From Baylisascaris procyonis (lineage: Eukaryota > Nematoda > Chromadorea > Rhabditida > Ascarididae): 64,000 bases of DNA. Numbering within the stretch: the stretch's first letter is position 1; the number at the start of each line of letters is the position of its first letter. A program made the position numbers and the translations under genes. This document shows positions 39,601 to 51,929 of this stretch, one piece after another. The stretch covers positions 3,196,501 to 3,260,500 of the forward strand of contig JAZARR010000179.1 in the NCBI GenBank assembly GCA_037389465.1. The letters run 5' to 3'. The notes under the pieces are model-generated. The model made no database searches. It was not told the DNA's origin and saw only the letters and a program-made list of their open reading frames with translations.

Positions 39601-40632
39601 TATTACTGCATCGGACTTCATTTGAGCCATACCTTTCCTCGGCTGTTGGTATCGACAATAGAACATTTTCATTAGGCAATGGATATGTCCATTGCTCGGC
39701 CCACCGAACAGCGTCCTCCCATTCTTCGTGACGACTTGTATTTGCAATTATATCGCAGTAATTGGCACTAATTTCTGGCGCAAGGAAATCAACAGTTCTT
39801 TGCGAAATTTTCTCGTACGAATCCATGCTGCAATCTGCATAACCTTGTTGAATTCGACAGCCCCATTCTGAATTTGCAAACTTTAAGAGGTCTTTAGAAG
39901 CACTAGAAGCATTTGAAGCAATAGGAAAAAGCGAAGGTTATGCGGATAAGCAACTTAATGAACAAGTGAATAAGTTACACTAATATAAATCAGAAAAGTT
40001 TGAGATGTAATATATTTCAGTTAAGTCGATAGAGTGCCGGAAAGATGACTATAGAAATTGTCCCATCTAAAACCTTTTACCAACTGATTTACTAAAGGTT
40101 GGTTTACTAAAGGAAGGTATGTGCCATTTCCTTATTTAAATGTGTTGATGAAATTTTCAAGTTTTTTAGATCCTAGCAGAGACTATACTTGGAATCACAT
40201 TGACATAACAAACTAATAAGGAAAATGTGGCAGATAGAATAAATTGTTTTAAAGTTTCTAAAATATCATTTATGAGATGCGAATTGAATCTCCATTTTTC
40301 AAAATGAAAATATTCTATCGGTCGGAAGTTATTCATGAAAAGAAGTTTTTCTATAGAGAAGTGCAAAAGTGAGATTTCTCGTCTATTATTAGAAAATTCT
40401 CAGTTAATTAATCTCCATCGTCAATTCTAATGAAGGTCATACCTCGTATAATGAAGTTTTTCTCTCAATTTCTCTACAGTGTTATTCGCTCATAAAACGT
40501 TGTGATTGATTGCAAGAAAAGTTCACCTGGGAATTACAACATGATGCATTAATAAGAAGGAAATCAACGAGATAATAACGATAGCAGTAAGCTTGAATTG
40601 AAGCAATTTCTTCGAACGCCGATGGAAGAAGC
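30684..40632 (-). CDS. GT14 core-2/I-branching-type N-acetylglucosaminyltransferase-like protein (nine exons seen, first exon missing)
   Basis: Exons in reading order: 40632-40527, 39902-39633, 37836-37728, 36896-36765, 36163-36062, 35122-34976, 33946-33706, 32711-32508, 30931-30684. Every junction keeps phase; 518 residues precede the TAG. Residues 1-13 are basic (FFHRRSKKLLQFK) and 14-28 form the signal anchor of a type II Golgi protein. A stem/N-terminal domain follows (WGCRIQQGYADCSMDSYEK). The Branch domain then shows LSQEEEQFPIAYGILVH, IYHPQNSYCIAID, WRYYQYLSGVDLPLRTN (about 236-251), CPDEYFW (about 354-360, Glu357 matching the catalytic base of C2GnT enzymes), MPGSFDA (381-387), YYISRYQRW, and CVFGVRDIP near the C-terminus. 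Several N-glycosylation sequons (NTS, NKT, NGS, NAS) and many cysteines fit a secretory enzyme. The family transfers sugar, usually GlcNAc, onto O-glycan cores. Nematode genomes carry several such genes (gly family), and donor and acceptor cannot be read here. The start codon must lie in an exon ending in phase 1 to the right of 40632; I did not find it. Confidence 0.88.
35855..35911. repeat. Near-perfect 27-bp inverted repeat (hairpin) in a GT14 intron
   Basis: CGCATTTCATATTAG and TTATTTAATCGA (35855-35881) are mirrored by TCGATTAAATAACTAATG and TGAAATGCG (35885-35911), with a three-base loop and one mismatch. It lies in the intron between the exons at 35122-34976 and 36163-36062. It may be a foldback insertion or a structured intronic RNA. 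Confidence 0.8.
38270..38345. repeat. GC-rich repeat segment A' in a GT14 intron
   Basis: The block ACCCCGCGGGGGGATTGAG, then TTTTCAGAATCCTCCGCGG and AAGGAGGGG, resembles part of the repeat at 46804-47054 (CCCCGCG..., GGATTGGTTTCAGAAAATC, GCAGCCGGAAGGGGG). It is far more GC-rich than the host intron and carries a small CCTCC/GGAGG hairpin. Confidence 0.5.
38692..38880. repeat. Interspersed repeat copy A in a GT14 intron
   Basis: This is a diverged copy of the sequence at 46804-47054. Shared landmarks in the same order are CCAATACAT, GCAGTTTCC, TGACTCARTGGAGAATTTTT, TTTCAGC-TGCGA, CTAACATCCCTCRCAGARATG and RAAATTTATG. On the right it is followed by CTCGCGAGG-type inverted motifs (38888-38922). 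It lies inside the 1.8-kb intron between the second and third visible GT14 exons. No intact open frame of size is carried. Confidence 0.75.
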
Positions 40633-42325
40633 CTGAATATTTTCTTACAAATTAGCCACATGTGCGCGTAGAGGGGATGCAACAACATACACTTTCACAG
40701 TTCTGCTCGTCATTCCGACAAGTTCTTTAATCTGCTAACAACTTGTACATTATGCATAATAATATATACAAATTTTAACCGAACCCTCACTGATAAATGA
40801 TTCGCTTTTGCGATCCGACCGCTTGTAAAATTCGATTCAACACAGCATAAATTGCATGTGAATTTTAAACGGATCTACGTCATGAATATTCCTAATAATG
40901 ATGGGCTTTACACACAGACTGGTGGAGGAAGTTTGATCTAGATTATGCACGTCACCCGCTTCTCCCCTTCCTCCTTTCCAGCTCGAGCTTAATGGCCATC
41001 AGCTTGAAATAGGTAGATAGATGTATATAATATATGCACGCATTAGTGATGATAAGCAATCAAAATTTCTTTCGGCCAGTAATTCAAAACCAAAATTGCC
41101 TGAAGTCGAATGTCGGTCGGAAATATTCGGTAAAAACGAAATTTTAAATATAGTCGAATGAATTTTATGAACGTTAGCCGGATATCGATTTGATTTTAAT
41201 CAGTGAAAATCGAATTTCTCTTGCAACCTAAAAACGAAAACAGTCAAAATCGAATCTCGAACGATGGTAAACGGCAGACATCTCGTTGAAGCCGAAATTC
41301 GATCTTCCGATTACATTCACAAATACATCGTTGTTGTAAGACGTTTCATTAATGAAAACTTGCAAGTAAGCATAAAACTGGCCCACATAAATGGGAGATG
41401 ATAAATTTATTGAAAACTATGAAATGTTTGAAAATTTATGTTTATGCGGATATAGTGGCGATGCAAATTTTACACTCTATTGAAAAAAATTTGCATATTT
41501 ATAGTAATTCTTAGCCACCATCAAATTCGACTACTATAGATTTGGCAGAAAAAAATTAATAAAAGCGATCGCGAAAATGAGAACTATACGATTAAATTCA
41601 AAAATATAAACTCACATGATGGCATCTTTGAAATATCCCTATTAATGCCTTCATACACTTGAATTAGACACTTATCTGCAAAACGTCAAAACTCTAAAAT
41701 AGTTCAGTGAAATTTAATCAACAATTCATATTAGACAAAAGAGAGTCCGTTATGCAAACTTGTGAAATGGCCTTCAAAGCAAATTACATACACAAAGATA
41801 TGAGTGAAACGACTAATGAAAGTTGCTTGAAAAAATTTTTTCTACACGACCGATCCATAGACAAAGTGATTTTCCATCAGATTGGTTCGCGCAAACATTC
41901 AGAAAAAAAGGCAATAAACAGCCATAGGAGCGACTGTGCAAGAATAAATGAATTTAGAGGAATCGGAATTGATTCTGATGTCGATTGGTCGAGATGATTT
42001 GTCATAGAATATGCCTAACAAATTCAAATAAACGTTCACTTGATGATGAGGTCTATCGCAAAGCACATCAAACAAATCATTTCATGTGATAATTTCTTCT
42101 TTAATTACTTAAATATCTTTCTTGAAAGCTCTAAATATTCAATTAAATAGCTCATAATAATTTTATTGTTGCATTTACCGCAATGTATTCCTTTTTAAGA
42201 TTACAATAATTTTGAAATAAAATCATCAAAAAAATTTTCGGATAGCAGTCAAGGACTGAGGAAAAATTAATTCCGGAAAAAGAGAATATATTTTTATGCG
42301 CTTCAAGATTTATCGGTTGAGAGTT

Positions 42326-42343
42326 GGGGGGTGGGGGTGGGGG
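42326..42343 (+). other. G-rich tract
   Basis: Three runs of six, five and five G are separated by single T residues. This is close to, but strictly short of, a four-tract G3 quadruplex motif. Confidence 0.5.
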
Positions 42344-44480
42344 ACAATGACCAACAGCAATATATTCACAACTGTTGATCTTCATCGAAGATCGCAGCGA
42401 GGTTTAGAAAAGCTCAGGAAAAGTTTTATTGGTAGCACCTCTTACCTTATACTACTACTGAAATATTATACTCTCCTCAGCTTCAAACATTATACTCTCC
42501 TCTACAAAAGCTTGTAATACCCCAAGGGAAGATCTATTATTGAAAAGTTGAAGGTCAGGCATCCAAAACATCGCTAAAGGAAAATTCATTCTCAGAAGGG
42601 GCATATCTCGTCTCTTTTTCGGTTCCCTCCAAATTGGAGGGGCGATAAAAGAAACAACATGTTTTCTGAAGCAAGAAAAAGGGGATGGGAACAAGAGTGA
42701 GAATAGAGGCAGAGTGGAGGAAGAGGAGGAATAGAGGAAGAAGGAAAAGGCACATTCTTAAACATGCAAAAAGCCTTAACGCCAGAGCCACTTCGCTTTG
42801 GAAATCAATCAACGTCATCATATTGTGCTGAAAACCGGTACGTGGAGAGATTTTTGTGTCTCTTTTTCATTTTCAATAAAAAAAAGTACATTTCTACGTT
42901 GTTTTTCACTAAAAGAGTATCTTTCAGCCATAGAGAATCACTTGAGCAGGGACAAATTTCTTTTAATATTTCTTAATGCGAAATTTTTCTTGAAACCTTT
43001 GTATTTTTTTTTTTTGAAATTTTAAGCATCTATGAGCTTATCAATTCAGGTTTGAAATGAGCATTGGTAAATGACCAAACACAATATACGATGTAATTTA
43101 AAATCTGCTGAACTAGTTAAGAACCCTTGAAATGCTCTAAAAGAAATAGAAGGGAGAAAAGTTAAAACCTGAAATTAATAACTATATTTCTTTTCAAAAT
43201 GCACTCTTTAATGCACCTACATCTCCAATAGAATTTCAATCTTAACGATCGATTCGTTTTTTATGCCGATTTCGAGATTTAAGGGATATGATATTGTTGT
43301 ATTTGTCAGTTTGTTGTGATATAACAAATAATGAATATTAATTGAAATATAGACGAATAATGAATCATCACAAAAGTTGATGAAGTAAATGAGCACTCTA
43401 TATGGATATATATAAATATGCACAATTGCATTTGTTGCCAAGCGACAATTTCAGAGGTCATCTTTGTCACATAGAACGATTAAATAAACACATTTTGAAA
43501 ATGTTTAGAAAATGATAAGGGAAGGAAACTTCCTTTGTTATATTTGAATCTAACAGTAGCGTTGAGAATTTCTGAAGACTTTTCGTCCTATGTCATTCTC
43601 GAAATGGGAAATGGGACCTTTCAACATTGCACAATTTGTGGGTCATCACAGCACTAATCAGTGAGTATAATGAGAAAATGAGAGGGAAAGAGGAAGGGAG
43701 AGAGGGGGAACGAGGGAGAGAGAAGATAAACGGCATAGACAAAACCACACATAACGAAGACAAGGAAAAAACAGTCAAATAATGAAATAGTTGAAGTGAT
43801 ACCGTTAAAAGTGCAAAATCGAATATCTGACTTTGATGAGCAAGTTTAATGTTTTTTGGTGTATTTCAAATTTTATCAAGTTTTATTTCAAGCTTAAAAA
43901 AGATATTCATGACTACAATATAATCGCGTGATAGTTTAAATTCGTTAATCGAATTGAATGCCTCAGATCGAAGAATAATCCAAACCAACATGACTCTAAC
44001 AGAAAAGAAATTCTTTTTGATGATTTGTTTCATACTGTGGTGAAAAAATTTTGCATTAATCAACAGGTTCACGAAGAACTTGAATGAGCAAGAAAAATCG
44101 ACGTCAATGGAAGTCGAAAAAAAGCCGTAGATCATCTTTGAAGATGAGTTAAGTCTGTTTTAATCGCCTCTCTTAAATGATTCTAATCCAAAATGAAGCA
44201 ATCTTGCATCATATGGTAGTTCTCTTTTTACCGATGCGAGGGATTTTGATAAAATTATATCGGATCGATTCACTAGTGATGCTAATAATGGGATTTGTAC
44301 GACTGTGAATAACTGAACGTAATCCACCTGAGACAAAACGACAGCTCAATACTTTTAAATAACAAATTGAACACTACGGGTTTTGGAACATCAAAGGGTG
44401 AAATTTAATACGATATGCATCCTTCTGTCATACATATGTACGATGGAATTAAAACACCACGGCTAACGACAATGACCCCT

Positions 44481-44562
44481 TAGTCATTGCCGGTTGTCGT
44501 CACTGTCGGTCATTGTCGGTCATTAGTGACCGACAATGACCGACAATGATGACAATGACTAA
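44481..44562. repeat. Imperfect palindrome built from CGGTCATTGT units
   Basis: The left arm (TAGTCATTG, GTTGTCGTCACTG, TCGGTCATTGTCGGTCA) is mirrored by the right arm (TGACCGACAATGACCGACA, ATGATGACAATGACTA) around a TTAG centre at 44523-44526. The arms themselves contain tandem GGTCATTGTC units, so it can fold in several registers. Confidence 0.75.
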
Positions 44563-46803
44563 TGACCTCTTGCAGCACCTCATTTTGCATAATGAATGCA
44601 ATTTGATTCTAAAGCATGCATCATAAGCGAACAACTTTTCACTAATGAAAGATAAGTCGCATTTCGCATTTGGTTGCAGCGCGTAGAAAACTATCGTAGC
44701 TTGACTACAATATCACATGAGCCGCCTTCGCCAATGCAAGAAAATAGAGAAAAGCTCACAAATGCAAATAAATAAATATAAATGACTATAATAAACGTTG
44801 TTTTAATGTAATAAAAAATACTGGAAAGTAAGCGACTTGAAATTGAAGGGTGCAGACGCTCTAGAAATCACATCCCCCAGACAACAGTGCACTCTACTGA
44901 TAAGAAAAAAATTGAATGAACAAATACTTTTTTTTATTTTGCCAAACCAGTTTTCGATTTTATAGTGAATGCATTCTTCATCATCTACGTCATGTACATT
45001 TTTGCCCCTCCGATATTGTCTTCTTCTCTCATTTTGCACTGAAATTAAGCTTAATCTCATCACGGTCTTTTAAGCCTTTCAGTCAAGATTGTCTTACGTT
45101 GTTCAAATTGTTAATGATTGAATGGTAATTTATGTTATCACTTCTTATATTCCTTCCAAAACATCGTAATGCAACCCAATTGATGCATCGTTGTGAACAA
45201 TTCGAAACCTGTACGAACAAGAACGACCGGACATGCGCTTTTTGCGTTTTCGCATATCCGAAGGAAGGTTGCACGATTTGGCGATAAATACATAAAGATA
45301 TGCAGCAATGCATTCATACTTTAATGTTTTAGTTGCATACGCGCTTGCATCAATCTTTTCACAAAAGATTCGATTATGTCTTTATCCTCGATCAGTGTGC
45401 AGTTCATCCCAACTCGAGAATAAAATGTGTCTAAATTCTTTAGCATATTTCTGCTGAGGTGAGTTTGAGTTAGCTTCACTACTTACATAATACTGCTCCA
45501 GTGTATATTCTCGATAACGTTTCATCTTCATTAGCCTAATTCTTTCTCATTAGTTACATTTTTCTTTACCATTATTACAAGAGTAGGCCGATTATGCCGA
45601 CTATCCTAGCATTCACATCCCACAGACTCCATTCCATGTTACCAAACTTTCAGATGTGATCGATCATAAATGATCGTGAGGTCATTAGTAACGATGATAG
45701 TGATGAAGAATTTTTTAAATATGCTTCACATAGTGCTTTTCTTCCGCGTAGTTTTTCACGCTACTCTCCACAAAAGTTCATCAGCATGCAACGTTTATGC
45801 TATACTCTGTCACTAGTTGGCTTGTTTGATGTAGTGTTTGGCGACCCCCTCTGCGAGGAAGCAATAAAAGCCTTCAATGATAGTGTGACTGTTATATCGA
45901 GAAAACAAAAGCGCATTTGTTAGTAGAAATGAGATGCTAGGTGAGTGCAAGAAATAAAATATTCAAAGAAACATATGTTAATCACGAATTGGAGTACTAG
46001 AATTATACTTAAGAAACATTAGGAATTTTGTTGCCACGATGCCAGTAAAAGTGTGTGAACGATAGGATTTTAACTGCAAAAGAAAAGAGTCCAAAAAAGT
46101 GAAAATAGAGTTGAAAAGAATTCACTAGAATAGAGTTGAAAAAATTTCATTTCATGCCATATCATAAAGCTTCTTCATAGGCCACAGATGTTTCCGTGGG
46201 TCTAAGACTTCTTTTCTTTTCGCATCAGGTTGAAAGCGGTCTCACACAGCGTTTTTTGTCAAGTTAATTTCGTCTATAATTTCGATTATGTCAACATCTA
46301 TTAGATGACTTTCGCGAAAAGCTCACTGAAAACATAAAATTTTCTGCTTCAATGCAGTGTAAAGCTTTGCGTAAACATAAAATTAGTAGAATTTCAACGC
46401 TCGAGACAGTCGTGGTACAGGTCTTTAATGTGACGCATTTTTTGTAGGCCCTTTTCTTTGTATATGGCGGCTAAATTTACAAGTTTTCATACATTAAGCC
46501 CCCTTCCTACTGAGACGATGCAGTTAAAAAGAGACTGCGAAATTTTGCGATATAGCCTTTTCCAAATCCAAAATTTTATTGGTAATTACGTCACACCATG
46601 ATGCTTTCTTTGACTACACGTAGAAGAATGTCTCTATAAAATATCGGTGCTAAGTTCATTCAACCGCGATTTGTCTCGGTTTCTGTTATGTTTTTCTGTG
46701 CTTTTTCTATTATTTCCATTACATCCCGACATCACCTTTTGCAATCAACTGTTGTTGTTCAGATAACACATATGCGCTACGTTTCCTTTCACCCTTTCTT
46801 GTG

Positions 46804-47054
46804 CCAATACATGTTCCGTGACTGCCTTATACAGTTTCCTCATGTCCTCTGACTCAATGGAGAATTTTTTTCAGCATGCGAAGCTAAAATCCATGTTTCT
46901 AACATCCCTCGCAGAAATGGCCAAATCCTTGGGACCCCGCGTTGACGCGTGGGAGGATTGGTTTCAGAAAATCTGCAGCCGGAAGGGGGATTTTTTTAGG
47001 CATAGGGGCCAGCGCGATGCGGGATTCTGTGATCCGAAATTTATGTCATGTCAT
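46804..47054. repeat. Interspersed repeat copy B
   Basis: This is a diverged homologue of 38692-38880 in the same orientation, containing in addition a block similar to 38270-38325. An open frame of 149 codons (46818-47267, no convincing start) overlaps it. It encodes an acidic EEEEEDEKRE segment beyond the repeat, and I recognise no transposon protein. The family is probably a non-autonomous element. Confidence 0.65.
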
Positions 47055-49143
47055 CTTTATGCGGGGCTATGCGGGGATCCTTGGGAGGAGGAGGAGGAGG
47101 ATGAGAAAAGAGAGCTCCGAAAGCTATTACGCACATGGTGGGAAAAGATCAAATGGGCCAATATCGACGAAGTGATGAATTTCAAGTTCGGAGGGATTTT
47201 AACCGAAATTGTTCTTGCGCAAGCAACCAATCGCCCAAACATTCTCCTGAAGAAGTCAAATCACTAAAGAATTCGTCGACAATTGTGCCTCTGTGAATGG
47301 AATAAATCTAATGCTGAAATTAAACGGTTTAAGCAGCCAAAATTGAAGCACTTACCTGTATATCCTATGACATGCCTAAGACATATACCGATTGCAATCG
47401 CACAAAGATGCAGGACAGTTTTGAAAACTGAAATCATTCATTCCAAGTCATTCTCTATCCTGTGAGAATTCATATAGAGGAAGGAATTTGCCGAATGACA
47501 AAAGTTCTCTTTTTTCGATTTGAAGTTGATGATTAGCACTATCTATGCGATCGTCGAACGCACCTCCAACAACTCCCTATCCCTAGCAAAGAAATTTGGT
47601 ACTTCTCTGAGCAGTCCGATGGGTTAAGGGAGCTCATTCTATTAACCGGGTCAGAGACCTAAAAATTAAAAAAAAACATTTACGTCGTCACTGTAGTCAA
47701 AGTCTTGTATAGAAAAGTTTAATGATGGTTCAAGTATTTTTGAAATTTTCGAATTTTCCTTAGTTCTTAGGGCAACACATGAATAGAGATACCATGCTAT
47801 GACCTCAGATGATCATTTTTAAAAAATTTTTTCGCATTTGGGTGATTGCCAAATATTCCCATTTTATTTTTTTCATTATACGTCATTCATACAATTTCGC
47901 TCTGGTGGCGTTTCACCAATTAATTTCACTTCGCCTCTGAAAAATCCGAAAACTTTGGCTCACTCTACCCTCACTCCCTTCTCTCCGCTCATTTCCATTC
48001 TCGATAAGCGAAGCCGATGAGAGGATGCCAATGTATGTTCAGAACAACAAAATATTCATCACTTTTTAAATGCACAACAGCAATTCTTTATTTGTTTATC
48101 GGAATTCTTTATTCTTTAGTTGAACTGAATTAATTGAAATTCTTTATTCTTTAATAAATATTCTTTATCAACGTTAGAAAATTCTTTATTTGAAATTCGA
48201 ACATCATTTCAATCATAGCCAATTAACCATGGACTTTACGTATCAGATTTCAATGGAAAAAAGAGTGTAATGAAATGTTTAACCAAAACCATTGTTTATT
48301 TACCATTTTGATCTTCGGCGATAAGTAAACACGTGCGATACTATAGCGAAGTGAATATTGAATCGCTAGAATGAAAGAAAACGAACTCACAAGCATAATA
48401 GCAAAAAAAAAAAAGAAAAAACTTATACGTAACTGTTCAAAATAGCCGAATGTTAAATTCCTCGAAAACTGTCGTCACTAACGATTGCCGTCTGCAAAGA
48501 TTCTCCATCATTCAAATGTGAATAATCGGTCATACGATAATGTGTATTGTCATCGTCTCTAAATTAATAAATAAATTATGGATGCACAAAAACTAAAGGC
48601 GAAAGAACATCAAGTCTTATGATGTAAAGAATGAAATGCTTTTAAGGTCGTATTGACGCATTTTTCTCTGAATCAAACCTATATCTTTAACAGCGACAAC
48701 ATAAATTGTACTCGAATATAAATCAGGTAGACCATAGCGGCCATTATTTTTTTCATTACAGATTAACTATCATAAAAAAAGTCATTCGAGTTACAAAGAG
48801 ATATAAACTGGGAAAATAACAAAGGAATATGAATTCTTTCAAAGGAATTAGGCGGACTTCATTCTGAAATATCACCACCGCAGGAAAACCTAATACAATG
48901 AAAAAACGCGAAAGAGAAGGCAGAATATTAACGGCGAGGTATTTAAATTTCTCCAAGAAAACGAGATGATTTCAGGTAAGATTGTCTTTAGAAACAAGAC
49001 TTTGATATGGTTGAAATCTATGAATCGTAATAGAGGAAATGTCCAAAAAGAGGCATATGCACATAATGAACGAGCAAGCCTTAACGCTATATACCGAATA
49101 AAGAGGAATAATCACTTCTATTATGAAGATCAATCATTGAACA

Positions 49144-49145
<2 letters not shown>

Positions 49146-49234
<89 letters not shown>
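49146..49234. repeat. (TA)n microsatellite, about 44 units
   Basis: An uninterrupted TA/AT dinucleotide run. Unlike the 8.6-kb one it is not flanked by obvious inverted arms. Confidence 0.95.
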
Positions 49235-49236
<2 letters not shown>

Positions 49237-50074
49237 GATCACAGATTGAGCTTAATCACAGAGACCGCCGCTGTATTTATGCCTTTACCTCAAAATTGTG
49301 AAATGTTGAGAAATATAACCCCTCGTTCCTGTTCGCTGTCCATTTAGAAATCCTCCCTCTACAGTTTTTTTTGGATTCAAGTGTCGGATGATGGTGCATT
49401 CCGCATCGTACTTTAAGCTTTTTCTACCTATCGAAAATGTTTTCGTCCGATGAAACTCCTGCGTTTCATGCTGACAACTAATGTTTCAATCTTTTTCAAA
49501 ACCAACTCAACCTTTGCAATGGTCACGGAATGACGAATAATCTCACAGTTTGCAATGACTCTACAGTCTTTTAATGCCATCTCTTTTCCCTAATTTCACT
49601 GTTGTCGTAACTTCATAAAACCGGGTGTCAATTAATGATCTATCTAATGAAAATGGCATTGACAGTTGAGAAAACGTCACTTCTCTACCCTCAGATGATA
49701 TATTCAATCGGGTGCTGTTCAAGAGGTTTGCGGTTAGAGTGAAAATTATGCTATTAAGAAAGAACTGGAATGCATTTATGCCACTGTCGTTCCTCACTAG
49801 TGAGTACTTCCAGATATATTCATGCCTGATGTGTGGCATTCGAAAATGTAAAAATGTAATCACACTATTTACTTCTCTATAGTATTCACCCCTTCCTTTT
49901 AGCGGATAGAAGTTAGAAGCGTTCTATCTCATATGGAGGATCAAAAGAGAAGAGAACCCATAGAGAGCAATCTGGAGCATCTCGTACGGTAGATGTCAAG
50001 TATAGTTGCTTTCGAAGATATAGATAAAGGTCGCAAAAGATCCAGAGGAGGGCCAATACGCAGATGGGATGAGG

Positions 50075-50139
50075 ACAAACGTAGGAACAACATGACAACG
50101 TAGGAGCAACATGGAGACAAACGTAGAAACAACATGGAG
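50075..50139. repeat. Three-copy short tandem repeat, about 22 bp
   Basis: The unit AACGTAGGAACAACATGRAG occurs three times with small changes (ACAAACGTAGGAACAACATG, CAACGTAGGAGCAACATGG, ACAAACGTAGAAACAACATG). It has no coding role that I can see. Confidence 0.7.
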
Positions 50140-51814
50140 AAGAAAAGCACTAAACAGATCGCTATGGAAGGATATAGTGCGAAACGTCGTCACGGGGCTG
50201 TCTGCTGTGACAGGGACAACTCGTTGATTATCGACTTCGAAGTGATAAATCCAAGAAGATACCAGAAAATCCTATTTTTCTTATGTCAGAAATGATTATT
50301 CAATCTTAGAGGTGGGATGAAAATTATTCGATCAAAATTTCATGCAAATAACTCTGAAGTATTGTAGGAACTCTCGCTATTGGTATAATAAACGTTCTTT
50401 GCATTCTGTCTTAGTAGCAAAGGCATTTGCCGTTGTGACCTATTGAATGTCTTCATTTTAGAAAGAAATACTGTAAAACCTTTGAATACGGTACTCTTCC
50501 CACTGCATCTTCCTCCAAAGTTCAACCTTCTCAGTTTGGGGATACACTCAAACGCTCCGACGAAACCTGACTCAACCCCATCAAAATAGTCCGGCCCTGC
50601 GGAATATCTTCTCTCAGTGTCTCCTTAGATTCATTGCGCGCCGGATTTATTGTAACTTTCTTCCTTCTCTCTCCTCCCGCATCCATGCACATTGCCTTCA
50701 AATTATGTCGACCTTCAAATATGATCACTTCTCTTGCCAGCTGGAGTGTCAGAACCGCTAGGACGGAGTTCGAGATTTTAAATAAACAAAAAATAACCAC
50801 TCGTCCTAACCAAATGGTTTATCGCTGCTCGCACAAAAATTGATAGAATACTATCAAAACTGTCTGGAAATGACTTTTTGTAAGTTTTTAAAAACTTTCC
50901 AAGCTTTGAAGATTTTCATGCAAACGTTCTCGTCTCTATGATGTACATATGTTACCGGCATGTTATCACATCCTGCTCACCTATTATAGCTCAGATATGA
51001 TGACATCCAACGCCCGATATAGGCATTTTAAATCACTATGAATGCGTCATATAGCCCTCTTTTACAGTTACATAAAGTGCTGCCTTATGCACTAGACGGT
51101 GACAAAGAATGGAAAAAAGCGATTCTCTACGATTTAAAAACTGCTACACACATAAGATCAACCATTGTAAGGTATAACTGACTACGTCGTATTATACACG
51201 ACATATCTACCCACACCTCATGCACGAGCAAGTAATTATAACCGTTCGTGTATATACGGCGCCATTGAAAATGAAATTTCATGCATAACTCACTGATAGA
51301 AGATGGTGAGATACAGGTAATGCGTTTTCTCAAAACAAATAAGCAATCAAATAACCGTATCAGTTTGAAGTGCGCTTCAGTTATCATCCACATGAAATCA
51401 CCACTTTTGGCCGTTACGGTGAAGACGACGTGATCAGTGATGTGATGAACTGTGTGGGGCGGAGTCAATCCTATCATCGACTCATTACCGGTTCTTAACG
51501 CCATCATATCACCACAAATTCTTCAAGCGATTCTCAACGTGAACTGAAAAATCCGCATTGGTGTTGAGAACTTCCAATCAAGAGTGCGAGTCGATCAACT
51601 CTCCGTCAGATTCTTGCCGTCATCTACCAAATTCTCTTGTTATTCGTTGGAGTATGCGAAGCAACTCCAACTAGGCATGAACAACAGCAATTTGATTTTT
51701 TCAACAATTACCCAACATACTTATACGGGCCAACATATTCTCCTGTGATTCTATCCGTGCGTCAGCATTCACTGATTAACCACACTTATAAATTACTCGC
51801 AATAAATAAAAACC

Positions 51815-51829
51815 TTGTATTTGCTTCAG
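51815..51829 (+). promoter_or_regulatory. Candidate trans-splice acceptor of the carrier gene
   Basis: TTGTATTTGCTTCAG ends 100 bases before the start codon with no coding exon before it. This fits a spliced-leader site. A second acceptor-like GAGTCTTCAG follows closer to the ATG. Confidence 0.3.
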
Positions 51830-51929
51830 TGCATGTGAAACCGCTGCGAGTCTTCAGATTCAGATTGCTCAACGTCTTGCATATTGATTCAGTTATTCTG
51901 TACAGTTTCATCCAAGTTATTTATATAAA

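Larger units (their letters stand above)
40633..51814. other. Long non-coding region between the GT14 and carrier genes
   Basis: I find no reliable gene. The missing first exon of the GT14 gene should lie in here. The longest frame is 46818-47267 (+), which largely coincides with repeat copy B and is not taken as a gene. Also present are a palindrome (44481-44562), an AT microsatellite (49146-49234), short tandem repeats (50075-50139), and clustered copies of ATTCTTTATTCTTTA at about 48080-48200. The stretch 51150-51520 is less AT-rich and carries a 126-codon minus frame without recognisable similarity. Confidence 0.5.

Noticed and set aside
45487..45531. Minus-strand ATG exon reading MKMKRYREYTLEQYY with a GTAAGT donor, as the first GT14 exon
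   Set aside because: It ends in phase 0, whereas the anchor exon at 40632 needs a phase-1 donor. No linking exon was found.
48966..49238. 90-codon frame ending in an Ile-Tyr repeat
   Set aside because: Its second half is just the translated TA microsatellite.
51127..51507. 126-codon minus-strand frame upstream of the carrier gene
   Set aside because: No recognisable domain, no supporting splice structure, and within the length range of chance frames here.
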